Assembly (NCBI RefSeq): GCF_023151555.2
Contig: NZ_CP100426.1
Coordinates: 744,001-808,000, forward strand
Source: Photobacterium sp. CCB-ST2H9
GTDB lineage: Bacteria; Pseudomonadota; Gammaproteobacteria; Enterobacterales; Vibrionaceae
Length of the DNA stretch: 64,000 bases
Direction: 5' to 3'
Below are positions 1 to 9,285 of this stretch, piece by piece. The position numbers and the translations under genes are program-made. Position 1 is the first letter of the stretch, and every line of letters starts with the position of its first letter. The notes beneath the pieces were generated by a model, which was not told where the DNA came from, did no database searches, and saw nothing but the letters and a program-made list of their open reading frames with translations.

Positions 1-1252
1 TTGCTTCAATGCGCACCGGAGGCTCACCATGAATGAGTGCGTTGCGTATCAGGTTGTCCAGACACACACCCAGCCAATAATACGGCAGCGCGATTTCCAG
101 ATCGCCTGTCAGACGATAACTGAGGTTGTACGGTTCAGTCACGGCATCCAACCAGTCGGAGAACAAGGCCAGATCGCCTTCCGCCATCGCATCCTGCCTG
201 TCACTCAGGAAGCCTTTGCTGGCCTCAGTCAGACGGGACAAGCGCTGGTAATCACCGGAAAGTCTGTAGAATGCATCCTGCGCCGGGCCGCTGAGATGAT
301 CAAACTCATCACGAAACTGTTCCACAGTGAATCCCAGACTGGTCACTGGTGTTCTCAGTTCGTGGGTAAGTAACTGCAAAATAAACTGACGTTCTTTCAG
401 TGCACGCCGCCGCTCCAGCAGCATCTTCAGTGCCAGCCCCGGCACCGCCACCAGCAAAAGCACCAGTGCCGCCTGCCACCACAAAGGACGTTCGGGTACA
501 GATGAAATGCATAAGTTACTGTATTGCATGACGCAATTCTGATGATCCTGAGCATCCAGCGAAGTGACAGACAACCCGGCCTCATCAGCAACGTCCTCCC
601 ATTGTTCTGCACGAAGTACGTCAATGCCCCCGGGGTGATTTCGCCACAGCTGGCCATGATTACTGAGATAAAAACGATATCCTTCAAAGAGCGCTGTTTT
701 GCCGGATGAAGAGAGTGAAGCCATAGCTTCGTGCAAAGGATGCTCAGGATTGGCCAGTGTCAGATTGCCTGCATGTTCCTGCAGAAATGCCCTGACGACA
801 GATTGATCCGCTTGCCCTTGAAGATAGGCCAGATACCGGTCAGCATAGCTGCCCCCAGCCGGATGCAGTGCTGACAACACCGAATTCCAGTCTGACGTCA
901 GTTCCCCAGCCTGGCACAACAGCCATTCAAACTGCATCGCCTGCTGCCAGGCCGGGCTCTGTACCATCGGATCTTCCGCTGGCAATTCACAGTTCTGGTG
1001 AACGGTATAAAGGGTTTTCAGTTGCTGCCAGCTGAATGTTGCCAGATCCGGATACTGGCTGGCCGGAAGCAGCAAAGACTGGGGAAATTGATTAAGTGTT
1101 TGCTGCGAAATTATCTGGTCAGCATCAATCGCCGCAAGACGATCAGTAAATTGTTGCCACTGTTGCTGAATTGATGGCACGGACGACGCTCCGCCTGACT
1201 GTGCAGATGCGGGCAACGCCATAAAAATCAGTGCAAACCAGACCACTCTCAA
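1..1252 (-). CDS. Sensor histidine kinase, C-terminus cut by window edge (VxrA-like)
   Basis: Reading the minus strand gives one open frame of about 417 residues that leaves the window at base 1. It starts with a signal-like hydrophobic stretch (LRVVWFALIFMALPASA), followed by a periplasmic region of about 230 residues, a membrane segment near residues 256-276, and a HisKA H-box (LLTHELRTPVTSLGF, His near 296). The beginning of the N-box (CLDNLIRNALIHGEP) is the last part visible. There is no HAMP domain. The start is TTG, because AGAGGA lies 8 bases upstream of TTG 1252; TTG 1255 is equally possible, and the first ATG (1222) would cut into the signal peptide. The architecture fits the DUF3404 kinases such as Vibrio VxrA/WigK, which respond to cell-wall stress. 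That assignment is by architecture only; the ATP-binding lobe and the partner regulator lie outside. Confidence 0.8.
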   Translation of the reverse strand, partial: MRVVWFALIFMALPASAQSGGASSVPSIQQQWQQFTDRLAAIDADQIISQQTLNQFPQSLLLPASQYPDLATFSWQQLKTLYTVHQNCELPAEDPMVQSPAWQQAMQFEWLLCQAGELTSDWNSVLSALHPAGGSYADRYLAYLQGQADQSVVRAFLQEHAGNLTLANPEHPLHEAMASLSSSGKTALFEGYRFYLSNHGQLWRNHPGGIDVLRAEQWEDVADEAGLSVTSLDAQDHQNCVMQYSNLCISSVPERPLWWQAALVLLLVAVPGLALKMLLERRRALKERQFILQLLTHELRTPVTSLGFTVEQFRDEFDHLSGPAQDAFYRLSGDYQRLSRLTEASKGFLSDRQDAMAEGDLALFSDWLDAVTEPYNLSYRLTGDLEIALPYYWLGVCLDNLIRNALIHGEPPVRIEA

Positions 1253-1349
1253 CAAAATTTTCCTCTGAACCCAAACCTGTGAGTATACTCATGCTCAGCA
1301 CCGTTTTGTCGCCGCAATGTCACCATTGTCTGTTTTCTGACAACATCTC

Positions 1350-2780
1350 TCAGACATGGTCCGGTTGAGCCGGACTCACCTGTTTCAGCACTTGAGTCAG
1401 AGAATCCAGCGCCTGCATGGCCGCATTATCCGGCTCCCCGGCCTCCGGCAATGCAAAACCGATATTGATCCGCAAGCTGTCCCGGTAAAAATCACGACAA
1501 GTAAAGAATTCACCTAAACGAATGTCCAGCTGCGCATCAGCCAGCAGATGTTTCAGTTTCGCCGTTGCCATCCCCGGAAGCTGGAGCCACAGGACCATAC
1601 CGCCAGCCGGATCACTGATCCGCACGGCATCCTGAAGCTGTTGCTGAAGATACTCCGTGTATCGCTGCTTGTTGGTCAGTAACGCAAAACGTCTGTTCTT
1701 CAGATGACGTCCATATTGCCCGCTGTCAATAAAATCGGCGATGGCCAGCTGTACCGGCAATGCAACCCCGAAACACCCGGCACGAAATTTACGGAGGTAG
1801 GCCTCCAGGTACCGTCCCGGCAGACACCAGCCTAACCGATAGCCGGCCGCCAGTGTTTTTGAGACTGAACCACACCAGAGTATATAGCCGGATTTATCGT
1901 AATATTTGGCAGGCAGCGGCACGGTGTTGCTGTGTGGCAACTCCATGTACACATCATCTTCGATCACCGGGATCTGATACTGTGCCGCCATGTCCGCCAG
2001 TCGCTGTTTCTGTGCCGGTGACATGGTGATTCCCTGCGGATTCATGTGAGTCGTACAAAACAGACCGGCCTGAATGGTCCCCAGCCGCATGTGATGGTCA
2101 AGCTGATCCAGATCGATCCCGGTTGCCACCGACGGTATTTCGACAATATTGCGCGACATTTCCCGCAACAGGGTCAGCAAGCCATTAAAACAGGGCGAAC
2201 TGATGGCAATTGTATCTCCCGGCCGGGTGCATACGTCAATGGCGGTCCGGATGGCATCCATACAGCCGTTGGTAATCACCAGCTGCTCCGGCTGAAAATG
2301 AAAACCGTACTGCGTGAAATGCGCAGCCAAAACCTGGCGCAGCATGGGCTCTCCCTGAGACACCGGATAGAAACTCATCCGCTCTCCCAGTCGCTGATGC
2401 GCCCGGCGAAAACTCTGCCCCATTTGCTTTGCCAGCTCTGCGCCGACTTCAAATCGTGAATAACCCAGCGGCCCGGCATGCTGGCTGTCCGGGATCTGCC
2501 CGGCCTGAGGCTGATAGTCAGATACCGCCGCCAGACGGCTTTCGAACTGTTCCAGTGCGGGCAGGTTCTGGCTGCCTCGCCTTGCCACAAAATACCCCGA
2601 CTGCGGCTTCGCAATAATCCAGCCCAATGCCTCCAGCGACTGATAACAATTCAGTGCAGTCGTCATACTGACCTGATGCAGGCTGGCGAACTGACGGAGC
2701 GAAGGCATCCGGGATTGTGCGGCCAGCTTTCCCGCCTGAATATCCAGCACGTATTGTTCCGCAAGCTGCTTGTACCTCAT
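1350..2780 (-). CDS. MocR/PdxR-family regulator (GntR HTH + aminotransferase domain)
   Basis: A 476-residue protein with an N-terminal winged helix of GntR type (residues about 1-70, SRMPSLRQFASLHQVSMTTA). It is fused to a class I aminotransferase-like domain (about 110-470). The PLP lysine motif is visible as GSVSKTLAAGYRLGW, Lys near 308. Such proteins sense PLP or amino-acid-derived ligands and usually control a divergent neighbour. The start at ATG 2780 is preceded by GGAGG at a 7-base gap; longer in-frame extensions lack a ribosome site. The divergent gene, a DMT exporter, begins 118 bases away and is the obvious target (inference). Length is normal for the family. Confidence 0.9.
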   Translation of the reverse strand: MRYKQLAEQYVLDIQAGKLAAQSRMPSLRQFASLHQVSMTTALNCYQSLEALGWIIAKPQSGYFVARRGSQNLPALEQFESRLAAVSDYQPQAGQIPDSQHAGPLGYSRFEVGAELAKQMGQSFRRAHQRLGERMSFYPVSQGEPMLRQVLAAHFTQYGFHFQPEQLVITNGCMDAIRTAIDVCTRPGDTIAISSPCFNGLLTLLREMSRNIVEIPSVATGIDLDQLDHHMRLGTIQAGLFCTTHMNPQGITMSPAQKQRLADMAAQYQIPVIEDDVYMELPHSNTVPLPAKYYDKSGYILWCGSVSKTLAAGYRLGWCLPGRYLEAYLRKFRAGCFGVALPVQLAIADFIDSGQYGRHLKNRRFALLTNKQRYTEYLQQQLQDAVRISDPAGGMVLWLQLPGMATAKLKHLLADAQLDIRLGEFFTCRDFYRDSLRINIGFALPEAGEPDNAAMQALDSLTQVLKQVSPAQPDHV

Positions 2781-2898
2781 GGATTGCCTCCGTTCACACG
2801 CCAACTGTACTCTTTTTATTTTCAAAAATTGTATCTGCACCGCACCCGGACAGCAATGCAAAATGAAAATTGAATCCATAACAAGTGAGGGAAAACGC

Positions 2899-3816
2899 AT
2901 GGCTTTCAAAGATGCCTTACTGGGCCTGCTCGTGATGTTCATCTGGGGAATCAACTTTTCCGTGATCAAACTCGGAGTCAGTGATGTGGATCCGATGCTG
3001 ATAACAGCAGTCCGCTTTACCCTCGCCACAATACCGTTAATCTTTTTCGTGAAAAAACCTGATGTGCCCTGGCGCTACCTGATCAGCTATGGGGTTCTTT
3101 TTGGCGTGGGTGTCTGGGGCCTCGCGTCCTGGTCAATCACCGCAGGTCTTTCAGCGGGTATGACATCTGTACTGATGCAAACCAATGTCATTTTTGGCCT
3201 GCTGTTCGGCTATCTGATGTTTCAGGAGCAGTTCACTCAAACCAAACTGATTGGTGCACTCCTGGCTGCCAGTGGATTAGCACTGTCTTTGATGGCCACA
3301 GACGGCACAGTGACCCTCAAAGGCGTGGCTTTGATTCTGGTTTCCGCACTGTCGTGGAGTCTGGTCAGTGCGATTGTGAAAAAGTCCGGCACTACGCAAG
3401 CCTTTGCATTCAGTATCTGGGGTATGGTGTTTGCCCCGGTGCCGCTGCTGATTTTCGCTCTGTCACTGCATGGAACTGCAATGATTGAGCACGCTTTTCA
3501 CAACTGGCATGGCTATACCACCTTTTCGGTCCTGTTTCAGGCCTACCCGACCACCGTATTCGGCTACTGGATCTGGAATCGCATGCTGGTGAAATATCCG
3601 CTGAGTACCGTCGCTCCGATCAATCTGATGGTTTCTGTGTTTGGACTGGCAGGCGGGTATCTGTTTTACGATGAGACCGTCGGCATCCTGCAGATCATGG
3701 CTGCCAGTTTTATTCTGGCGGGCGTCCTGTTTATTCTGATGCGCCCGGGTGACCCTCAGTTGAGCACAGCGTTGTTACAATGGCGGATAAAATTGCTTTC
3801 CGGCCAGAAAACCTGA
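2899..3816 (+). CDS. EamA/DMT-family exporter
   Basis: A 305-residue inner-membrane protein with about ten hydrophobic segments and two EamA repeats. The N-terminus MAFKDALLGLLVMFIWGINF resembles E. coli EamA (YdeD), an exporter of O-acetylserine and cysteine. ATG 2899 is chosen because GAGGGAAA lies just upstream and because the EamA-like N-terminus begins here. It is divergent from a MocR-type regulator, a common pairing for amino-acid or metabolite exporters. The substrate cannot be read from sequence. Confidence 0.85.
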   Translation: MAFKDALLGLLVMFIWGINFSVIKLGVSDVDPMLITAVRFTLATIPLIFFVKKPDVPWRYLISYGVLFGVGVWGLASWSITAGLSAGMTSVLMQTNVIFGLLFGYLMFQEQFTQTKLIGALLAASGLALSLMATDGTVTLKGVALILVSALSWSLVSAIVKKSGTTQAFAFSIWGMVFAPVPLLIFALSLHGTAMIEHAFHNWHGYTTFSVLFQAYPTTVFGYWIWNRMLVKYPLSTVAPINLMVSVFGLAGGYLFYDETVGILQIMAASFILAGVLFILMRPGDPQLSTALLQWRIKLLSGQKT

Positions 3817-3933
3817 CAGAACAACTGAATTATTTTGCCCGAAATCGACCACAAGAAACGACCTGGCGATCTCCCTTGGCTACACTTAATTTCAGTGCAG
3901 AACAACTGTGTTGCTGCAAAGTGGAGATGGCTG

Positions 3934-5064
3934 ATGCTGAAAAACTCAGGTCAAAATACGGTGGGTGCAGCCCAACAGCCGGAGCGGTTCTACTTCCTGG
4001 ATGCAATGAGAGCAACCCTGATGGTCCTGGGCGTTGTCCTGCACTCTGCTGAGGTCTTTAATCCTGAACACTCCTGGCTCATTTACAGCCAGAATACAAG
4101 CTGGCTCATGACTGACCTCATTGATGTGATTCATACGTTCCGGATGCCGGCTTTTTTTGTCGTCTCCGGTTTCTTCTGCGTGCTGACCTTCAGAAAATAT
4201 CAATTCAGCACATTTATCCTGGTCAGATTCAAACGGCTGGCGATTCCCTTCTTTTTTACCGCACTCACGGTCAACACGGTGCAGGCATTGATCTTGAACC
4301 AGAGCCACTGGCAGTATTTTGAAGTCATGCCCTACCTGCACGAAGGGCAATATATTTCCCATCTCTGGTTTCTGGTGGTTTTGTTGATCTATTTTCTGGT
4401 CACTGCAATTGGTTTTGCAATCTTCAGACCCGTTTCAAAACCCTGGGTCACCGCGATGAACACCGTGTTAGCCCGGTTACCCGTGTCTGTGCTTCTGTTT
4501 CTTTTACCCGTCCTCTCACTGGAATTTTTATCGTTGAATAAAATCGGTGTTCCCATTTATTCAAACGTTTATGGATTAATTGATACCTATGAGCTCATTC
4601 ACTATTTGCCTTACTTTTTGTTCGGGCTGATTCTCGCCAGTGAACCGCGATTTTTTCAGCGTTTCTGTCAGTACAAACTTTCTGTTGCACTGACAGCCAT
4701 CCTCATCACGTCGCTGCTTGCAGCGAACATTATTCCGGACAGTCATCTAACCACTAAGATAATTTCCGTGTACCTGAAAGAGCTGACAGTCTGGATGGCT
4801 ATCACGCTTTGTTTCGGCCTCTTTTACCGCTTTTTAAATGCGCCTTCCCGGAGAATCCTGTTCCTGTCAGACGCCTCCTATACGGTTTATTTATTTCATC
4901 ATGTTTTCGTCATTGCGATTGGCTTGCTGCTCATTAACCTCAATGTACCTGCAATCATTGGGTTCTGTATCCTGGTCACAACGGTCTCGATCATTTCATT
5001 TCTGATTCATCGGCAGATTATTTCCAGACAGAGGCTGGCTGCTTTTGCCTTCAATGGGAAATAG
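3934..5064 (+). CDS. Acyltransferase 3 / OpgC-like membrane protein
   Basis: A 376-residue polytopic membrane protein. The first segment carries the acyltransferase-3 signature arrangement (FYFLDAMRATLMVLGVVLHS) followed by FRMPAFFVVSGFF, as in OpgC and related O-acyltransferases that modify glycans or exopolysaccharide. About ten hydrophobic helices follow. ATG 3934 has GGAG seven bases upstream; in-frame codons further upstream lack one. It lies 117 bases after the DMT gene in the same direction, and nothing nearby names its substrate. The 3' end is followed by about 160 bases without a convincing gene before the convergent amidotransferase. Confidence 0.8.
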   Translation: MLKNSGQNTVGAAQQPERFYFLDAMRATLMVLGVVLHSAEVFNPEHSWLIYSQNTSWLMTDLIDVIHTFRMPAFFVVSGFFCVLTFRKYQFSTFILVRFKRLAIPFFFTALTVNTVQALILNQSHWQYFEVMPYLHEGQYISHLWFLVVLLIYFLVTAIGFAIFRPVSKPWVTAMNTVLARLPVSVLLFLLPVLSLEFLSLNKIGVPIYSNVYGLIDTYELIHYLPYFLFGLILASEPRFFQRFCQYKLSVALTAILITSLLAANIIPDSHLTTKIISVYLKELTVWMAITLCFGLFYRFLNAPSRRILFLSDASYTVYLFHHVFVIAIGLLLINLNVPAIIGFCILVTTVSIISFLIHRQIISRQRLAAFAFNGK

Positions 5065-5222
5065 AGCAGGCTTTGGATCAAGGCTGGCTGACACCACATC
5101 CAACCCTGCGGCCTGCGACGCCGTCAGGGCTGGAATACTATACGGTCGTGCCAGAGAGACATCGCCATTCAGCACCAGTTCTAGCTTTTCAGCAATGGCT
5201 TGTGAAATCGATGTCGGTTGAC

Positions 5223-5951
5223 TCAACCTCGTCTGTGTATTTGTGATTCAGCCACCAGCGCATCCATAAACCCGAACAGTGCCCGGTTCATTTCGCTGTA
5301 GTCATAGTCCAGTAACTGTGCAGCAGTCTGGATAAAGGGCTGCGTCCCTGCCCCCTCAAGATCGGCACCGGCATGCTCAATCATCCCGGTGACCGATTCA
5401 CGGGTAAACTCAGGATGACACTGAAAACCATAGGCTAATGACGAGTAACGGATAATCTGCCGGGGACATCCCAGACTGGTCGCCAGCACCTGACAAGCGG
5501 GTGTCAGCCCCGGCATGTCGTTATGCCAGTGCCCGACAACCAGCTGCGCCGGAAATCCCTCAAATTTTCGGTCTAAACGAGCGTGCTTGTTCAGCACAAT
5601 CGGAAAACAACCGACCTCAGGTTCCAGACTACGTGAATACTTTGCCCCCAGCGCTTCTCCCAGCAACTGTGCCCCCAGACAAAAACCAACCACAGGCGTT
5701 TTCGCATCCAGTGCTTTGCGGATCAGTTCAATTTCCGCTGCGGCATCAAAATGCGGACAGTCTTCAGTCGTTGTCGCCGGGCTCTGCGGCCCGCCCAACA
5801 CCACAAGCAGATCCATATCGTCGCCATGCGCCGGCAAAGCTTCTCTCAGATAAACCCGGGAATAGCTGGTTGAATAATTTCGCTGATCGACCCATTGAAG
5901 CAATGCACCTGGTCCTTCAAAGGCTTCATGAATCAAAAAATGAACTTTCAT
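5223..5951 (-). CDS. Class I glutamine amidotransferase (GMP synthase-like)
   Basis: A 242-residue cytosolic protein of the class I glutamine amidotransferase fold. The nucleophile elbow GFCLGAQLLGEALG (Cys near 89) and the second catalytic motif FQCHPEF (His near 177, with Glu two residues later) are both present. Stand-alone members of this group act as GMP-synthase-like amidotransferases or hydrolyse gamma-glutamyl bonds; which applies here is unknown. ATG 5951 has AAGGA just upstream, and the family N-terminus MKVHFLIHEAFEGPG begins there. It is divergent from an AraC regulator 74 bases away, which probably regulates it (inference). Confidence 0.85.
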   Translation of the reverse strand: MKVHFLIHEAFEGPGALLQWVDQRNYSTSYSRVYLREALPAHGDDMDLLVVLGGPQSPATTTEDCPHFDAAAEIELIRKALDAKTPVVGFCLGAQLLGEALGAKYSRSLEPEVGCFPIVLNKHARLDRKFEGFPAQLVVGHWHNDMPGLTPACQVLATSLGCPRQIIRYSSLAYGFQCHPEFTRESVTGMIEHAGADLEGAGTQPFIQTAAQLLDYDYSEMNRALFGFMDALVAESQIHRRG

Positions 5952-6025
5952 TATGGTCCTTACCGTCATTATGATTAGAGACGTGCTAATACTATGCACA
6001 ATTACTCACAACAGATAGCGGCAGT

Positions 6026-6841
6026 ATGACACTAAATACCGATAACCAGACAAGTCCATTGCCAAGCAGTAATACGCTGATCGCGACTTTTCCGAAACAG
6101 CCTGTACTGATCAAGACCGTAAACATGACGAAGGGCTACCATGACAAACCTCACCAGCACGAATGGCATCAGGTGATCTATCCTTCCAGAGGATTACTGA
6201 AGAGCCGGACTGAGTCGCATCACTTTTATGTCCCTCATCACCGGGCACTGTTTATTCCTGCGCGCACAATCCATGAATCTTACGTGATGAAGGATGCCTC
6301 TTTTATCGGAATCTATCTGAACCCGGCTTTCTGCAAAGCGCTGCCGAACAGCTGCCAGCCGATTGAAGTCAGTCCGTTTCTGCGAGAACTGATCCTGAAG
6401 CTGACCCAGAATGTTCACATCGGGCAGCCGCTGTCCGACCGTGTCCTGAACTTGCTGACCGTATTTGAAGACGAGCTGCGGGCAGAAAAAGACAGCTCTC
6501 TGGAATTGCCCATGCCTGCCGACCGGCGTCTTCAGCCCATTGTCCATGAATTACTGAGCTGTCCCGGCAGTCCGAAAACCCTGGCAGAGTGGTCCTCACA
6601 GACGGGAGCAACAGAGCGAACCCTGTCACGGCTGTTCAACAAGGAGGTACAGCTGACTTTTCCGCAATGGCGGCAAAGACTGAGACTGATGACAGCCCTG
6701 ACTTTGCTGGAGCAGGATGAAGCGGTGCAGGACGTTGCTCATCACATTGGGTACCAGTCCGTCTCTGCGTTTATCGAAGCCTTCCGGATGGCGTTTAAGC
6801 AGACGCCGCAGCAGTTCAAGCAACACTACCGGAATCAGTAG
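6026..6841 (+). CDS. AraC-family transcriptional regulator, cupin N-terminus
   Basis: A 271-residue regulator. The N-terminal half is cupin-like (HQHEWHQVIYPSRG, then LFIPARTIHESYV), a typical ligand pocket. The C-terminal half has two AraC helix-turn-helix motifs (TLAEWSSQTGATERTLSRLF and DVAHHIGYQSVSAFIEAFRM). It is divergent from the glutamine amidotransferase gene and separated by 12 bases from the convergent MATE pump. The ligand is unknown; the amidotransferase is the most likely target by position. Confidence 0.88.
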   Translation: MTLNTDNQTSPLPSSNTLIATFPKQPVLIKTVNMTKGYHDKPHQHEWHQVIYPSRGLLKSRTESHHFYVPHHRALFIPARTIHESYVMKDASFIGIYLNPAFCKALPNSCQPIEVSPFLRELILKLTQNVHIGQPLSDRVLNLLTVFEDELRAEKDSSLELPMPADRRLQPIVHELLSCPGSPKTLAEWSSQTGATERTLSRLFNKEVQLTFPQWRQRLRLMTALTLLEQDEAVQDVAHHIGYQSVSAFIEAFRMAFKQTPQQFKQHYRNQ

Positions 6842-6852
6842 CGTCAGGCATT

Positions 6853-8271
6853 TTACTGACTGCCTTTTTCAATCATGGCTTCATCACAAATATGAGCAAT
6901 TTGCTGCTCTTCTTCGGTAATCCGGGTTTTCTTCCAGGTCCCCCGCTGAAACCAGATGAAAGCAAAAATCGCGACGACCACATTGGTGACCGCAAAAGAC
7001 CACCAGATGCCACGATCAGCCAGCGTGGTGTGTTTTGACAGGACATAAGCCAGCGGGAATTGCACCATCCATTGTGAGACCAGAGCGACCATCATGGCAT
7101 TTTGCATATTCCCGGAAGCCCTGAAGGCAGAAACCACACAAAGCTGGATTCCAATCCCGCCCCAGGTCAGGCACATAATTCGCAGAAAGTGAGCGCCTTC
7201 GGCAATGACTGCCGGATCGTCGGGAATAAAAACAGCGACAAGATCAGGGGCCAGCACATAGGCAACAACGCCGATCAGCGTCAGCCCGAGAAATCCCCAC
7301 AGGGTTCCCAGTAAGGTGATTTTTTCAGCGCGGTCGATCTGATTCGCACCAATGTTCTGACCCACTAAGGTGGATACAGCCATTGATAACCCCATGGCGG
7401 GAATCATGACAAACTGCAACAGGTTTGCGCCCACGCCATAAGACGCAATCGTCACTGTGCCGAAGCTTGCAACCAGAAATGACAGGATGATGGTTCCCAA
7501 TGCCCGCGCCGACAATTCGACCGATCCCGGTGCTCCGAGAAAAAACGCCTTCCGGATATAGGCAAAGTCAGGTTTAAAGTGATGCCACTCCAGTTTGATG
7601 CCATGGTTTCCGCGAAGAAATACAGTCAGTCCTAACATCGCGGCAATCGACTGAGTGACCAGGGTTGCCAGTGCGGCCCCCATCACGCCATGGCCTTCAA
7701 AGCTGCCGTATCCGAAAATAAACAGCGGATCGAGAAAGAAGTTCAAAATCACAGTACCCAATACAATCAGCAACGGGATCTTGATCTGTCCGATGCCCCG
7801 CATCAGCGACTGAAACATGGCAAACAGAAACACAAAAATAACCCCGATAAAGGAGACATGCATGAATTTCAGGGCATCATCAAAAACCTTATCGCTCACC
7901 CCCAGCAATGTCAGAAAGTACGGTGAGAGCAAATAACCACTCATTCCCAATATCGCCGAGGTGAAAGCGACCATCAGCATGGTCTGAGCAGCAACATGAT
8001 TCACCTTGTCTCTTTTCCCGGCGCCCATGTATTGTGCCGATAAGGTCGCGCCTGCCATCGCCAGTCCGGAACCCAGCGCTATGACTAAGAAAGTAACCGG
8101 CATGCTGACCGATACAGCAGCGACTTCCGATGCACCCAGCCGACCAACCCAGAATGCATCCGTTAACTGATAAGCCGACTGAAGAATATTGGTGAGAATA
8201 ATTGGAATCGCCAGTGAGAGAAGTGCTGTATGAATCGGGCCTTTCAGGAATTTTTTTTGCTTATCTGTCAT
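6853..8271 (-). CDS. MATE-family multidrug efflux transporter
   Basis: A 472-residue membrane protein with twelve hydrophobic segments in two related halves, each with the MatE pattern (LSLAIPIILTNILQSAYQLT; GAPGSVELSARALGTIILSF). MATE proteins export cationic drugs in exchange for Na+ or H+. Two in-frame ATGs lie six bases apart. The second, 8271, has AAGG at a suitable 8-base distance and is preferred. A possible 46-codon gene (8329-8469) lies just upstream on the same strand. Confidence 0.9.
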   Translation of the reverse strand: MTDKQKKFLKGPIHTALLSLAIPIILTNILQSAYQLTDAFWVGRLGASEVAAVSVSMPVTFLVIALGSGLAMAGATLSAQYMGAGKRDKVNHVAAQTMLMVAFTSAILGMSGYLLSPYFLTLLGVSDKVFDDALKFMHVSFIGVIFVFLFAMFQSLMRGIGQIKIPLLIVLGTVILNFFLDPLFIFGYGSFEGHGVMGAALATLVTQSIAAMLGLTVFLRGNHGIKLEWHHFKPDFAYIRKAFFLGAPGSVELSARALGTIILSFLVASFGTVTIASYGVGANLLQFVMIPAMGLSMAVSTLVGQNIGANQIDRAEKITLLGTLWGFLGLTLIGVVAYVLAPDLVAVFIPDDPAVIAEGAHFLRIMCLTWGGIGIQLCVVSAFRASGNMQNAMMVALVSQWMVQFPLAYVLSKHTTLADRGIWWSFAVTNVVVAIFAFIWFQRGTWKKTRITEEEQQIAHICDEAMIEKGSQ

Positions 8272-8328
8272 TGCCATGCCTTATTCAAGGAGCCTCTGTT
8301 CATCTTGTTGTTCTTAATATTAAGCCAA

Positions 8329-8469
8329 CTAAGAATGCATACTCAGACAAAGATGCGACCATTTCAGGTCTGACTTTATTTTACTTCGCAGGTGCAACGT
8401 GCTGACGCGCCGTTTTTCCTGCTTCGGATTGCACACGGTAATTTTCAGGTTTTCGTCTTCTGGTTTCAC
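8329..8469 (-). CDS. Possible small basic protein, 46 residues
   Basis: A short frame begins at GTG 8469, five bases after a perfect GGAGG, and codes for a 46-residue lysine- and arginine-rich peptide (starts MKPEDENLKITVCNPKQEKR). It ends 57 bases before the MATE start on the same strand. No family is recognised. The strong ribosome site is the main support; the composition is protein-like but the frame is short. It could be chance. Confidence 0.35.
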   Translation of the reverse strand: MKPEDENLKITVCNPKQEKRRVSTLHLRSKIKSDLKWSHLCLSMHS

Positions 8470-8525
8470 AAACGCCTCCGGATAAGACTAGTCTCACAAG
8501 CCTCGGAATTGGACAGATTTAATAA

Positions 8526-8563
8526 GAGCGAAGCCCAACGATATCATCCAAGAGCCTTCGCTC
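8526..8563. repeat. Inverted repeat GAGCGAAG/CTTCGCTC
   Basis: An 8-base perfect inverted repeat (8526-8533 and 8556-8563) surrounds 22 bases in the space between the small minus-strand frame and the secreted-protein gene. There is no T-run, so it is not a standard terminator. It may be a regulatory hairpin or the edge of a small RNA. Confidence 0.3.
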
Positions 8564-8681
8564 AATTTCCGCAACAAATCAGAACCGGCAGGATTTGAAT
8601 CGATTGTGCTTCAGGAAAATGACTGCCAACTATACTTAGGTGATACCTACTCGGCACCGTGATTCTACTAAGGATAACGGT

Positions 8682-9215
8682 ATGAAATATTACTACTATC
8701 TTTCTCTGGCTGTAATGGCACTGGCGATGCAGAGCACCGCTCAAGCTGATGACAAACAAGCAATGCTGGAGGATGCCCTGAGTGCGGCGCCCCCGACACT
8801 CAAAGACAAAGTCACCGTGATGGACTGGGATAACAATGTGTTACAAAAAGGAACCAGTAATTATACCTGCTTCCCAACCCCGCCACAGTTAAAAGGAAAG
8901 GCGCCCATGTGTATGGACGGCCCATGGATGGATTGGGCAAAGGCCTGGATGAACAAGCAACCCGTTGAAATTAAAACCATCGGAATATCTTATATGCTGG
9001 GTGGTGATGGCGGTGCCAGTAATACTGACCCCTATGCCGAAAGTGAAACAGCCGACAACCAGTGGATTGTCGAAGGGCCACACCTGATGATCATCACACC
9101 GGATAAAGCCCTGCTGGATTCGCTGCCGACGGATCCAAATAACGGCGGCCCTTACGTGATGTGGAAAGATACACCTTACCAGCACATCATGGTCCCAATC
9201 GGGCCAAGGCCTTAG
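8682..9215 (+). CDS. Secreted protein of unknown function
   Basis: A 177-residue protein with a clear Sec signal peptide (MKYYYYLSLAVMALAMQSTA, cleavage probably after AQA). The mature part has two cysteines (YTCFPTP and APMCMDG) that could form a disulfide, and is rich in Asp, Pro and Trp. ATG 8682 follows AAGGA at about 8 bases. It is convergent with the di-haem peroxidase gene; the two share a bidirectional terminator. No family was recognised; the periplasmic location is inferred from the signal. Confidence 0.75.
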   Translation: MKYYYYLSLAVMALAMQSTAQADDKQAMLEDALSAAPPTLKDKVTVMDWDNNVLQKGTSNYTCFPTPPQLKGKAPMCMDGPWMDWAKAWMNKQPVEIKTIGISYMLGGDGGASNTDPYAESETADNQWIVEGPHLMIITPDKALLDSLPTDPNNGGPYVMWKDTPYQHIMVPIGPRP

Positions 9216-9240
9216 CCTCAGGCAGAATATGCTGAAAAAA

Positions 9241-9267
9241 AGAAAGCGAGATTAAATCTCGCTTTCT
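9241..9267. terminator. Bidirectional rho-independent terminator
   Basis: A 12-base perfect stem (AGAAAGCGAGAT, 9241-9252, with its complement at 9256-9267) and a 3-base loop. It is flanked by A-rich sequence on the left and T-rich on the right, so it can stop both the secreted-protein gene and the convergent peroxidase gene. Confidence 0.9.
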
Positions 9268-9285
9268 TTATTCTGTTTTACCACA

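Noticed and set aside
4996..5226. Minus-strand 76-codon frame starting at a TTG that overlaps the amidotransferase stop
   Set aside because: No recognisable family, overlaps the end of the acyltransferase gene, and the ribosome-like GAGG touches the TTG with no spacing. The stop-start overlap alone is too weak.
8392..8598. 68-codon plus-strand frame before the secreted protein gene
   Set aside because: No ribosome site; it covers the inverted repeat and opposes the better-supported 46-codon minus-strand frame.
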